This document shows positions 25,658-33,611 of a DNA stretch of 33,748 bases, in pieces. Both the position numbers and the translations under genes were made by a program. The stretch comes from Microbacterium esteraromaticum. Its GTDB lineage: Bacteria; Actinomycetota; Actinomycetes; Actinomycetales; Microbacteriaceae. Each line of letters opens with the position of its first letter. The stretch's first letter is position 1. The notes under the pieces are model-generated. The model made no database searches, was not told the origin of the DNA, and saw nothing but the letters and a program-made list of their open reading frames with translations. The stretch covers positions 1-33,748 of the forward strand of contig NZ_FUKO01000047.1 of NCBI RefSeq assembly GCF_900163815.1, in the 5' to 3' direction.

Positions 25658-27824
25658 CCGTCTCCTTCGCGGGTGCGGGTTGGTTCGCGGGCGTAGACGC
25701 GGAGGCCGCATCTGTTGCGGATGCTGGCCCAGCATCCGCCGCATCAGCACCCACAGCATCCGTCTGCGCACGGCGTTTGCGCAGCACCGTCCGCACGATG
25801 CCGAACACGAGCAGCAGGCCGATCAGACCGCCGAGAATGCCGAGCCCGATGCCCTCCCACTCGGCGCGCAGCGTGACATCGGCGACCTCGGGCGATCCGA
25901 TCGGAACTCCGGTGGGGCTGTACAGCCGGAAGCCCACCTGCACGTCACCACTCGCGACGCGCGCCTCGATCGGCACATCGACGCGCGTGCTGGTGGCGGC
26001 GAGGGCGGCGACTTCGGTGACCGGCTGAATGTCGAGCCGGGGAGAGGACGGGCTGCTGTTCAGCGACACGTTCACCGGCCAGGGCAGATCATTGCGCACC
26101 CACACCGGCAGCGGCGCCGCCGCAGTGAACAGCTGCACAGGTTTCGGCTGCACGATGCTCACCGAATCAAGTGTCGTCTGCACGCTGGTCGCCTGCGCGG
26201 CGACGGCTGCGGAGAAGCTCTCATCTTCGACGCCGACGCCGATGGTGCGCATGATGCGGATTCGCTCCGGAACCAGCAGCACCGCCGGCTCTTCGAGCAC
26301 GCTGGAGAACGCGACCAGGCGCTTGCCATCGGCGAGCATGGCCGTGAGTGACGTCGCGCGCGACAGGTCGGGTTCGGCGCTCACCGTGGCGGATGCCGCT
26401 CGCGAACCGCGCAGCGCAGCAAGATTCACGGTCGGGCTGGCGAAGGTGCTGAGCAGTTCGCGCAACGCTACGGGTGATCGGGTCTCGGAGCGATCCAGGC
26501 CCACCAGCACGGTGTCGGAACCCTGTGCGGCATAGAAGAGCTGCCCGGCCGCGGCGGCGAGCTCGCGGTCGATGGCTGCCGGATCGGTCAGTTCGGCGGC
26601 GGCGGACAATCGAGCGGATGCTGCCGCATCCGTCACCAGCAGATCATGCTCTCCTGCTTTGCTGCGCGCACTGCTCACACCGTCGACAGATGTCGACGGC
26701 AGGATCGTGAAGACGGGATCCTGCGCGTTGAACGCGTCGAGATCGGCGTCGTTCACATCATCGCGCGGCCAGAGAATGTCGGTCTGGGCGCCGAAGATCG
26801 CGCCCAGGTCGCTGCTATCCGGCAGGGTCGGCTCCGGATCCTCCGTCGTGGTTGTGGTTGTGGTCGGTGTCGGCGCGGGTGAGGGCGTGGCCGCGGGGAA
26901 GTCCTCGTCCAGCAGCAGCGGGGTGAGATCGGGCGGCCCCAGCAACGTCTTCTGCCCGGCATGCACCTGCGTTGCCGGGTCGGCATCGGCGAACTGCAGC
27001 ATGAAAAAGCTGTTCGACAGCCGCTCGAGTCGATCGAGCCAGTCGATGGCGCTCTGCGGAGCGCGCGTGCCCAGCATCCGAATCGCCGTCGGGATCGACG
27101 GGTCGACACCGAGAATCGCCGTCGTGCCGAGCACGGCATCCAGCTGCCCGGAGAGCGCGCCGTCGGGAGCCGTGAGGGTGGCGAGCTCGTCGACCGTGAG
27201 CAGCGAGCCGTTCTCGGGCGTCGCCGTGATCGGCACGAGAACGCCGACGGTCTGCTGGTCGGCCTTCGTGACGACGATGACGGTGCTCGCGGTGAGGTTC
27301 CAGTCGATCGCGGCGCCATCGGCGTCGGTGGTCTTCGCGCCGGTGAGCTGCGCGCTCACCGGATAGACGCCGGGCTTCAGGTCGCCGAGGTCGGTAGCAT
27401 CCACCATCACACTGATGTCGGCGCTGTCGCCGTCGGAGACCAGGGGAGTCGGTTCGGAGGCGAGCGGTTCGAACGCTCCCGCGGCGGTTCCCGCATCGAA
27501 CCATTTGTCGAGAGCGGTTCCGTCGGGCAGTGCGGTGCGGTTGAGCTCGACCTCGACGGTGCCAGCACTCAACTGCGCTTCGGTGCTGTTCGCGAGCGTG
27601 ACGGTGCTGACCAGGGGCCCGTCGGGCGCGACGGCCGCGCCCATGCCGGTGGAGAGCGACATCGTGACGACGGCGTCGGCTTCGGCAGGATCAGTGGTGT
27701 CCTCGGCGGATGCCGGAGATGCGCCGCCGATCGCGACAGAGCCGACGATGAGCACCGCGGCGAGCCGGCTCAGCAGCCGCAGCGCGCGCGGGCGGGAGCC
27801 ATCGCGGGGGGAGAACGCAGTCAT
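25650..27824 (-). CDS. DUF6049-family secreted/membrane protein linked to MurJ
   Basis: A 724-aa protein. Residues 1-42 form a signal peptide (basic start, then RLAAVLIVGSVAIGGASPASAED). A large extracytoplasmic part contains a beta-rich N-terminal module, a Pro/Thr linker (PSPAPTPTTTTTTTEDPEPTLP) and a second beta module (NVSLNSSPSSPRLDIQPVTEVAALAATSTRVDVPI). One membrane helix (about residues 645-670, IGLGILGGLIGLLLVFGIVRTVL) and an Ala/Pro-rich cytoplasmic tail end it. This layout and the overlap with murJ match the family represented by Rv3909 next to mviN in mycobacteria. Its role is unknown but probably tied to cell-wall synthesis. The start at 27824 fits the signal peptide; the frame upstream to 28445 shadows another gene. 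Confidence 0.88.
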   Translation of the reverse strand: MTAFSPRDGSRPRALRLLSRLAAVLIVGSVAIGGASPASAEDTTDPAEADAVVTMSLSTGMGAAVAPDGPLVSTVTLANSTEAQLSAGTVEVELNRTALPDGTALDKWFDAGTAAGAFEPLASEPTPLVSDGDSADISVMVDATDLGDLKPGVYPVSAQLTGAKTTDADGAAIDWNLTASTVIVVTKADQQTVGVLVPITATPENGSLLTVDELATLTAPDGALSGQLDAVLGTTAILGVDPSIPTAIRMLGTRAPQSAIDWLDRLERLSNSFFMLQFADADPATQVHAGQKTLLGPPDLTPLLLDEDFPAATPSPAPTPTTTTTTTEDPEPTLPDSSDLGAIFGAQTDILWPRDDVNDADLDAFNAQDPVFTILPSTSVDGVSSARSKAGEHDLLVTDAAASARLSAAAELTDPAAIDRELAAAAGQLFYAAQGSDTVLVGLDRSETRSPVALRELLSTFASPTVNLAALRGSRAASATVSAEPDLSRATSLTAMLADGKRLVAFSSVLEEPAVLLVPERIRIMRTIGVGVEDESFSAAVAAQATSVQTTLDSVSIVQPKPVQLFTAAAPLPVWVRNDLPWPVNVSLNSSPSSPRLDIQPVTEVAALAATSTRVDVPIEARVASGDVQVGFRLYSPTGVPIGSPEVADVTLRAEWEGIGLGILGGLIGLLLVFGIVRTVLRKRRAQTDAVGADAADAGPASATDAASASTPANQPAPAKETDE

Positions 27825-27859
27825 AAGTTGGCGTCGGTGCTGCCGGAAGGCACAGTCGA

Positions 27860-27880
27860 CGCCACCGATTCTAGGTGGCG
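27860..27880. promoter_or_regulatory. hairpin/operator-like inverted repeat with -10 of the DUF6049-murJ operon
   Basis: CGCCACC (27860-27866) and GGTGGCG (27874-27880) flank ATTCTA, which on the minus strand is the -10-like TAGAAT (27868-27873), 44 nt before the DUF6049 ATG. A repressor bound to the inverted repeat would block that promoter. Confidence 0.4.
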
Positions 27881-27918
27881 CGGCGTAGGGAACGCTGAAG
27901 GCGCGTAGAGTGACGGCC

Positions 27919-29421
27919 GTGCCGGATCGCGACCACCCCCGCCCTGATCTTCCGCTCGCGCAGGCTCTTGCCGCCGATCTGGATGCTGCTGACTTCCGCT
28001 CTGACCCGCTGCGGCGGCTGTGGGGCGAGGCAGCTGACGACGCTCTCGGGCGCGGAATGCGCGAACCCGTGCTGCGTACGCTCGGTGCTCGCGACGACGC
28101 GCTGTCGACGCTGGGGCGCCTGTGGGTGCTCGGGATGCCGCAACCTCTGACGGCTGTGGAGGGTGCGTTGCCGAGGCTCGGGCTTTCTGGTGTGGCCGCC
28201 CTGGGGCTGGGTCGCGTGGACGGTTCAGAGGTTGTGCCTCTGGCTGTTATCCGCCCGCAGTCGTTCGTGGATGCCGATGGTGTCGGCGAATGGTGGATCG
28301 CCAGCGACCTCGATGAGTTGGTGCTGGGCACTTCGCTGCCCGCTGACCACGTGCTCGGCGTCGGCGGTGCTTCGCGCACACTCGCCGAACTCGTGATCGG
28401 GGCGCCCATCGAGCGTGCGCTGGATCTCGGCACCGGATGCGGCATCCAGGCGCTGCTCGTGTCGCGGCACGCATCGGTGGTCGTCGCGACCGACGTCTCT
28501 GAGCGTGCTCTGGCATATGCCGAGCTGAATGCGCAGCTGAACGGTGTGCAGAACGTCGAGGTGCGTCACGGCAGCCTGTTCGAACCGGTTGCCGGTGAAG
28601 CCTTCGACCTGATCGTGTCGAACCCGCCGTTCGTCATCACTCCGCGCGTGCACGGCGTGCCCGAATACGAATACCGGGATGGTGGACTGGTCGGCGACGC
28701 GTTGGTGGAAGCGTTTCTGCGTGAAGCGCCGGCCCACCTCACCCCGGGCGGGGCTGCGCAGCTGCTCGGCAATTGGGAGTCGCGCGATGGTGTCGCAGGG
28801 CTTGATCGGGTGCGTTCGTGGGTGCGTGAGGATGTGGATGCGTGGGTGATCCAGCGTGAGGAGCTGAGCCCGCTCGCCTACGCCGAGCTGTGGATCCGCG
28901 ATGGCGGCACGCTGCCGCGCGATGCCGACTTCACTCGCCTGCTGACCGCCTGGCTCGACGACTTCGATGCCCGGGGCGTGACCGCGGTCGGTTTCGGGTA
29001 CATCCTGCTGCGGCGTGGCGATGGTTCGCACCCCCTGCGCCGGTTCGAATCCATCACGCAGCCGGTGTCGAACCTCGGCCGCGCGCTCGCCGCGGGCCTT
29101 GCCGCACATGACGTGCTGGCCACCGGCATCCCGCCCCGCCTCATCACCGCTCCCGACATCACCGAAGCCCGCCACTACATGCCGGGCAACGATGATCCCA
29201 GTGTGATCGAACTGCGGCAGGGCGGGGGCTTCGGTCGCACGATCGCCGTCGACCCGGCTCTCGCAGGCTTCGTCGGAGCCTGCGACGGCGAACTGACGGT
29301 CAGCCAGATCGCGGCGGCGCTCGCCGACCTGTTCGAGGTGCCGCTGGCCGAGTTGTGGAAAGAGATGGAACCCCGTATCCGTCAACTGGTGCTCGACGGC
29401 ATCCTGCTGCCTGCGGAATAG
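27919..29421 (+). CDS. class I SAM-dependent methyltransferase (NPPF-type)
   Basis: The product is 500 aa from GTG 27919. An in-frame GTG at 27910 is rejected because the -10-like TAGAGT (27906-27911) overlaps it; 27919 lies 7 nt after that element, as for a leaderless mRNA. Residues 1-150 form an N-terminal module (DPLRRLWGEAADDALGRGM...). SAM motif I is LDLGTGCGIQALL (about 168-180), motif II VVATDVSERALAYAELNAQLNG, and the catalytic NPPF lies at about 235-238. NPPF/Y enzymes methylate a planar amide or amine nitrogen in Gln, adenine or guanine. An extra C-terminal region (about 350-500) resembles no domain I can name. The substrate is unknown; a HemK/RsmC-like RNA or protein target is possible. 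Confidence 0.88.
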   Translation: MPDRDHPRPDLPLAQALAADLDAADFRSDPLRRLWGEAADDALGRGMREPVLRTLGARDDALSTLGRLWVLGMPQPLTAVEGALPRLGLSGVAALGLGRVDGSEVVPLAVIRPQSFVDADGVGEWWIASDLDELVLGTSLPADHVLGVGGASRTLAELVIGAPIERALDLGTGCGIQALLVSRHASVVVATDVSERALAYAELNAQLNGVQNVEVRHGSLFEPVAGEAFDLIVSNPPFVITPRVHGVPEYEYRDGGLVGDALVEAFLREAPAHLTPGGAAQLLGNWESRDGVAGLDRVRSWVREDVDAWVIQREELSPLAYAELWIRDGGTLPRDADFTRLLTAWLDDFDARGVTAVGFGYILLRRGDGSHPLRRFESITQPVSNLGRALAAGLAAHDVLATGIPPRLITAPDITEARHYMPGNDDPSVIELRQGGGFGRTIAVDPALAGFVGACDGELTVSQIAAALADLFEVPLAELWKEMEPRIRQLVLDGILLPAE

Positions 29422-29432
29422 CATCCGGTATC

Positions 29433-29446
29433 CATGCGTTTGCATG
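29433..29446. promoter_or_regulatory. short palindrome before the LLM gene
   Basis: CATGC-GTTT-GCATG, 4 nt before the ATG of the oxidoreductase gene. It could be an operator or a small hairpin over the start region; the evidence is symmetry only. Confidence 0.3.
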
Positions 29447-29450
29447 AGAC

Positions 29451-30509
29451 ATGAAGGCTTTCGGATTCCTCTCGTTCGGGCACTACGCGGATGTGCCCGG
29501 GTCACTCACCCGCACCGCGGGCGACATGCTGCGCCAGACCATCGAGATCGCCGAGGGTGCTGACGAGATCGGCGTGAACGGCGCGTATGTGCGTGTGCAC
29601 CACTGGGCGCGGCAGGCGGCCTCGCCGATGCCGTTGTTGTCGGCGATGGCCGCGCGCACGAAGCGGATCGAAGTCGGCACCGGCGTGATCGACATGCGGT
29701 ACGAGAATCCGCTGCAGTTCGCTGAAGAGGCGGCCGCGCTCGACTACATCGCCGATGGTCGCATCGCACTCGGTGTGAGCCGCGGGTCACCCGAGACGGC
29801 GCTGCGCGGGTACGAAGCGTTCGGTTACGTCGACACAGAGGATGCCGAGCGCGGCAGTGTGCTCGCCCGTGACAAGTTCGATCTGTTCATGCGGGCAGTC
29901 GACGGGGAGCGCATTGCTCCCGGTGACCCGCGGATGGTCGGCGAGGGGCACTACCTTGCGATCGAGCCGCACTCGCCGACGCTGCGCGACCACATCTGGT
30001 GGGGGTCGGGGTCGCGATCGAGCGCCGTCACCACCGGTCAGCAGGGGCTGAACATGATGAGTTCCACGCTGGTCACCGAGGCGACAGGGCAGCCGTTCCA
30101 CGAGTTGCAGCGAGAGCAGATCGATCTGTTCCGCGCTGCCTATAAAGACGCCGGGCACACCGGTACGCCGCGGGTGTCGGTGAGCCGAAGCGTGTTTCCT
30201 CTTGTCAACGACAGGGATCGCGCCTATTTCGGGCTGCGCAGTGCCGAGAACGGCGACCAGATCGGCGTGATCGACGGATTCCGCTCCACCTTCGGCAAGA
30301 CCTACGCGGCAGAGCCCGATGTGCTTATCGAGCAGCTGAGGGCCGACGAGGCCGTGATGGCCGCTGACACCCTCATGCTGACGATCCCGAACCAGCTGGG
30401 ACCGGAATACAACCTGCACGTGCTGCAGGCGTTCGCCGAACACGTTGCGCCGGCAATGGGCTGGAAACCGAACACCGAGGGGCCTGTGCAGGGTGACGCT
30501 GTGGTCTGA
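29451..30509 (+). CDS. LLM-class flavin-dependent oxidoreductase (luciferase-like monooxygenase)
   Basis: A 352-aa TIM-barrel protein of the bacterial luciferase family, which uses FMNH2 or F420H2. The N-terminus MKAFGFLSFGHYADV leads into TAGDMLRQTIEIAEGADEIGVNGAYVRVHHW, then the family core SPMPLLSAMAARTKRIEVGTGVIDMRYENPLQFAEEAAALDYIADGRIALGVSRGSPE. The last motif (GRIALGVSRGSP) is the phosphate-binding region. The length is typical. It starts 29 nt after the methyltransferase stop on the same strand, with no clear ribosome site. The substrate cannot be told; the following ABM-domain gene suggests a small oxidative unit. Confidence 0.92.
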   Translation: MKAFGFLSFGHYADVPGSLTRTAGDMLRQTIEIAEGADEIGVNGAYVRVHHWARQAASPMPLLSAMAARTKRIEVGTGVIDMRYENPLQFAEEAAALDYIADGRIALGVSRGSPETALRGYEAFGYVDTEDAERGSVLARDKFDLFMRAVDGERIAPGDPRMVGEGHYLAIEPHSPTLRDHIWWGSGSRSSAVTTGQQGLNMMSSTLVTEATGQPFHELQREQIDLFRAAYKDAGHTGTPRVSVSRSVFPLVNDRDRAYFGLRSAENGDQIGVIDGFRSTFGKTYAAEPDVLIEQLRADEAVMAADTLMLTIPNQLGPEYNLHVLQAFAEHVAPAMGWKPNTEGPVQGDAVV

Positions 30510-30561
30510 AGGCCGCCCGAAATACCTACCGTGCCCCTGCTCGACGATCTAGCCTGTTCAC

Positions 30562-30846
30562 ATGAACGATGTGCGACTGAGTGGGCAGCTTGTGTGCAGG
30601 GACGACGCTGAGGTGCAGCTCGTGAAAAGGCTGCTTGCGCAGCACATCACGCTGACGCGCTCGGAATCCGGGTGCGCAGCGTTCGATGTTGTGCAGACGA
30701 GCGACCCGCTGGTGTGGCAGGTCGATGAGCTGTTCGTCGATGAGGTGTCCTTCCGGGCTCATCAGGAGCGCGCAGCCCGCAGCGAATGGGGCATCGCGAC
30801 GAGAGCGGTCGAACGGCGTTTCTCGATCGAGGGGCTGTCCGAGTAG
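30562..30846 (+). CDS. ABM-domain protein (putative quinol/antibiotic biosynthesis monooxygenase)
   Basis: A 94-aa ferredoxin-like protein of the antibiotic-biosynthesis monooxygenase family. The signature pattern is SGQLVCRDDAEVQLVKRLLAQHITLTRSESGCAAFDVVQ...WQVDELFVDEVSFRAHQERA. The conserved elements are E-x-GC near residue 38, the late VDELF-D strand and the SFRAHQ helix. Members are cofactor-free oxygenases or degrade heme or quinols. TAGCCT at 30550-30555, 6 nt before the ATG, predicts a leaderless transcript of its own despite lying 52 nt after the LLM gene. Confidence 0.85.
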   Translation: MNDVRLSGQLVCRDDAEVQLVKRLLAQHITLTRSESGCAAFDVVQTSDPLVWQVDELFVDEVSFRAHQERAARSEWGIATRAVERRFSIEGLSE

Positions 30847-30905
30847 CGCGAGACGCTGACCGCACGACGCCTCGGGCGTCGTTGGTGCCGCCCTCCTGAA
30901 CACCA

Positions 30906-30968
30906 AGAAACCACTTCCTGCATGAGAAACACCTTGTGAGGATGCTTCTCGCGCAGAAAGTGGTTTCT
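30906..30968. terminator. very long imperfect hairpin between convergent genes
   Basis: AGAAACCACTT (30906-30916) pairs perfectly with AAGTGGTTTCT (30958-30968). Pairing continues inward with a few mismatches (CTGC with GCAG, GAGAA with TTCTC) almost to a tiny loop near 30936. The result is a stem of roughly 28 bp in 63 nt. It lies between the ABM gene (plus) and the phosphatase gene (minus), where a bidirectional terminator is expected, though the length also fits a dispersed palindromic element. Confidence 0.65.
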
Positions 30969-31001
30969 CGAGGGGTGGGATGCGGGGCATCCCGGTGCGG
31001 G

Positions 31002-33611
31002 TCAGTCGGTCGACACCTTGTCGCGGCGGCGTGCGATGAGAAGCCCGAGACCGATCAGCAGCAGGATGCCAGCGGCTGCGATGTACGGAGCGCTGTCGGC
31101 GCCGGTGGTGGCCAGGCTGTCGTCATCAGCTGCGCCGTTTCCAGCATCCGTCCCCGTGCCGTCACCCGGAGTCGCATCGCCGTCGCCAGGCTCGCCATTA
31201 CCGGGCTCGCCGGATCCGTCGCCGTCACCCGGCTCAGATCCGTCTTCGCCGCCGGGGACCTCCGCAGCCGTGACGGTGATCGCCACGGTGACCTCGTCGC
31301 CGCCTTCGCGGATGGCGGCGAGGGTGTGCTCGCCGGCGGGAGTGGATGCTGGAACGGTGAGGGATGCGGCGAGCATGCCGTCAGCATCCGCCGTCGCCTC
31401 TCCCACCTGCACCGGCTCCGAGCGCAGCTCGAAGCGCACCTTCTCGCCCGCCGCGAAACCGGCGCCCGTCAGCGAGACGACAGAGCCGGCCTCGACGGAT
31501 GCGGCATCCAGTGTCACCGAAGCCGGAACCTGCTGTGCCGGTGGCGTCATGCCCGCCTCGGTGACCCACTTCTCACCGTCGTCGTACTTGGTGACGGTGA
31601 ACTCGTCGTACACGTCGCCGACGTTCTTGTCCGTCGAGGCACCCGCGACCTTCTCGGCGAGGTACGAGCGGTAGACGAGCTGATCCTGCGATACGTCGAT
31701 CACCTGGTAGGTGGTCACGCGCTCGCCGCGGATCACCTGGGTGGCGTCGTTGTTGGTCCACACGTTTCGCTCATCGGTCTCGAGGTTGTAGTGCTTCGCA
31801 CCCGAGTTCGACACCATGTACACGGGCCCCGTGGTGAGGCCGGGGGTTTCGGTCGCGGTGGTGTTCTTGTAGCCGCGGGCGTAGGTGTGGTCGTGGCCCA
31901 TCATGACCAGGTCGATGTCGTTGTTCTCGAACACCGGCACCCACTCGTCGCGCAGGATCGGCTCGTCGCGGCCGGCCGAGGTCGAGTACACCGGCTGGTG
32001 GAAGGTGACGACGTTCCACTTCGACGGGCTGTCACGCAGGATGCCGTCGAGCCAGGCCGCCTGGAAGCGCGTCCACAGGCGTGAGACGTCGTTCTGCGGG
32101 CACTCTTCGACCGCGCACGACGGCAGGTTGCTCGGGGTGAGGAACGTCCTGTCGCGCGTCGCGTTCAGCGTGATGAAGCGCACGTCCTGGTAGTCGGTGT
32201 AGTACGCCGTCTCCTGCGCGAACTCGCTCCAGTGCTCGAAGTACGCCTTGTACTGACGCGCGACATCCGAGTCGCCCTGGGCGAGGTTGGCGAGCTCGCC
32301 GACCGTGCCGACAGCGGGATTGTTGTGCGGGTATTCGAAGTTCGCCTTCCAGGCGGTGAGCATCTTGTCGCCGGAGTACTCGTGGTTGCCGGGCGCGGCC
32401 ATCACGTTGGTGCTGGTGGCCGAGTGCTGCATGCCCTTGAACCAGTTCACCCACTCGTTCTCGTTCGAGCCGGTGTTGATCAGGTCGCCGGCATGCACCG
32501 AGCCGATCGAGCGAGGCGCGTTGGCCTCGGCCTGCTTGACGACCGAGGGCCAGGTGGTGTCGAGGCCGATCTGCGCGTCGCCGTAGTAGACGAACTGGAA
32601 GTCAGTCGCGGCGGGATCTGCCGTGCGGAACTCGTACCAGTCGCTCCAGCTGCCCGCGAGACCCACGCGGTAGCGGTAGTCGGTTGCGGGGGTCAGTTTG
32701 TCGACAGTGGCGGAGAAGTGCTGCAGCGGGTTGCCGTTGGCGAGGCCCGCGGAGTACGCGTCGACCGTGCGGGCGGTGCCGCCGGATGCTGGTGAGATCT
32801 GCACCTGACCGGTGGTGTGCGATGCGTCGCTGGCCATCCAGGTGAATGACTGCGAGGTCTCGGGAGTGGTGGTGGGCGTGAGAATCACCCGTGACGGCGG
32901 TGCGGCGACCGGCTCACCCGGGTCGTTCGCGGCCACGAGCTTCAGGCTCGACATGTCGAAGTAGATGTCGGAGCTGGATTCGCGGTCCTGATACAGCGCG
33001 ACCGCGATCGTGTTCTCGCCGTCGTTGAGCACATCGCTCTTGGCGGTGAAGGTGCTCGTCAGCGGGTCGCCGTTGCTGTCGCCGGCGTACTCGATGTTGG
33101 TGGTTTCGGTGATGCGGCCATCGACGTAGCTGGCGACCTTGGTGCCGTTGACCCAGACGACGAGCGCGTCGTCGTAGGTGACGGTGCCGGCGAGGGATGC
33201 CACCTGATCGGCCACTCCGTCAGCGAGGGTGAAGTCGGTGCGGAAGAAGTACGTCGGCACCGTCGTCTTCGTGTCGCCGATGTAATGGGTCAGCAGCGTG
33301 CGCGGCTGGTGCGGGCCGACTTTGCCGAGCTCGCCCCGCTTGGCCCCGAACGAGCCCTGTGCACTCTTCCAGGTGCTGTCGTCGTAAGACGGAGTCGTCC
33401 ACACGCGCAGGTTCGCGTCACCGCGGCCGGGATCGGTGTTGTCGTCGAGGTAGCGCCAGGTGCTGTCGGTGGTGATCAGCGGCGCGGTGGGCACCTCGAC
33501 CTCAGCATCCGCCGAAGCGGCTGCAGGGGCGATGAGGATGCCGCCGAGAAGCGCAGCGAGGGTGGCGGCGACCACCTGTCTGCGATGCCGGGCTGCGGGT
33601 GGGAAGGGCAT
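31002..33611 (-). CDS. secreted, cell-wall-anchored metallophosphatase (purple acid phosphatase-like)
   Basis: The product is 869 aa. A signal peptide covers 1-34 (RRQVVAATLAALLGGILIAPAAASA). A beta-sandwich region with FN3/PAP-like end follows (about 45-330). The metallophosphoesterase core is 335-640 with GDAQ (344-347), GDLINTG (375-381), GNHE (408-411), H538 in TFHQP and GHDH (572-575), the complete dimetal set. An Ig-like module (SVTLDAASVEAGSVVSLTGAGFAAGEKV...) precedes a Gly/Asp/Pro/Glu-rich wall-spanning linker, then LATTG, a membrane helix (YIAAAGILLLIGLGLLI) and RRRDK, a sortase signal. The start at 33611 has GAAGGA upstream. It probably releases phosphate from esters at the cell surface; its substrate is unknown. 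Confidence 0.92.
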   Translation of the reverse strand: MPFPPAARHRRQVVAATLAALLGGILIAPAAASADAEVEVPTAPLITTDSTWRYLDDNTDPGRGDANLRVWTTPSYDDSTWKSAQGSFGAKRGELGKVGPHQPRTLLTHYIGDTKTTVPTYFFRTDFTLADGVADQVASLAGTVTYDDALVVWVNGTKVASYVDGRITETTNIEYAGDSNGDPLTSTFTAKSDVLNDGENTIAVALYQDRESSSDIYFDMSSLKLVAANDPGEPVAAPPSRVILTPTTTPETSQSFTWMASDASHTTGQVQISPASGGTARTVDAYSAGLANGNPLQHFSATVDKLTPATDYRYRVGLAGSWSDWYEFRTADPAATDFQFVYYGDAQIGLDTTWPSVVKQAEANAPRSIGSVHAGDLINTGSNENEWVNWFKGMQHSATSTNVMAAPGNHEYSGDKMLTAWKANFEYPHNNPAVGTVGELANLAQGDSDVARQYKAYFEHWSEFAQETAYYTDYQDVRFITLNATRDRTFLTPSNLPSCAVEECPQNDVSRLWTRFQAAWLDGILRDSPSKWNVVTFHQPVYSTSAGRDEPILRDEWVPVFENNDIDLVMMGHDHTYARGYKNTTATETPGLTTGPVYMVSNSGAKHYNLETDERNVWTNNDATQVIRGERVTTYQVIDVSQDQLVYRSYLAEKVAGASTDKNVGDVYDEFTVTKYDDGEKWVTEAGMTPPAQQVPASVTLDAASVEAGSVVSLTGAGFAAGEKVRFELRSEPVQVGEATADADGMLAASLTVPASTPAGEHTLAAIREGGDEVTVAITVTAAEVPGGEDGSEPGDGDGSGEPGNGEPGDGDATPGDGTGTDAGNGAADDDSLATTGADSAPYIAAAGILLLIGLGLLIARRRDKVSTD

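Noticed and set aside
27825..28445. Longer start for the DUF6049 gene
   Set aside because: The extra frame is antisense to the methyltransferase gene and would bury a clear signal peptide that begins at 27824.
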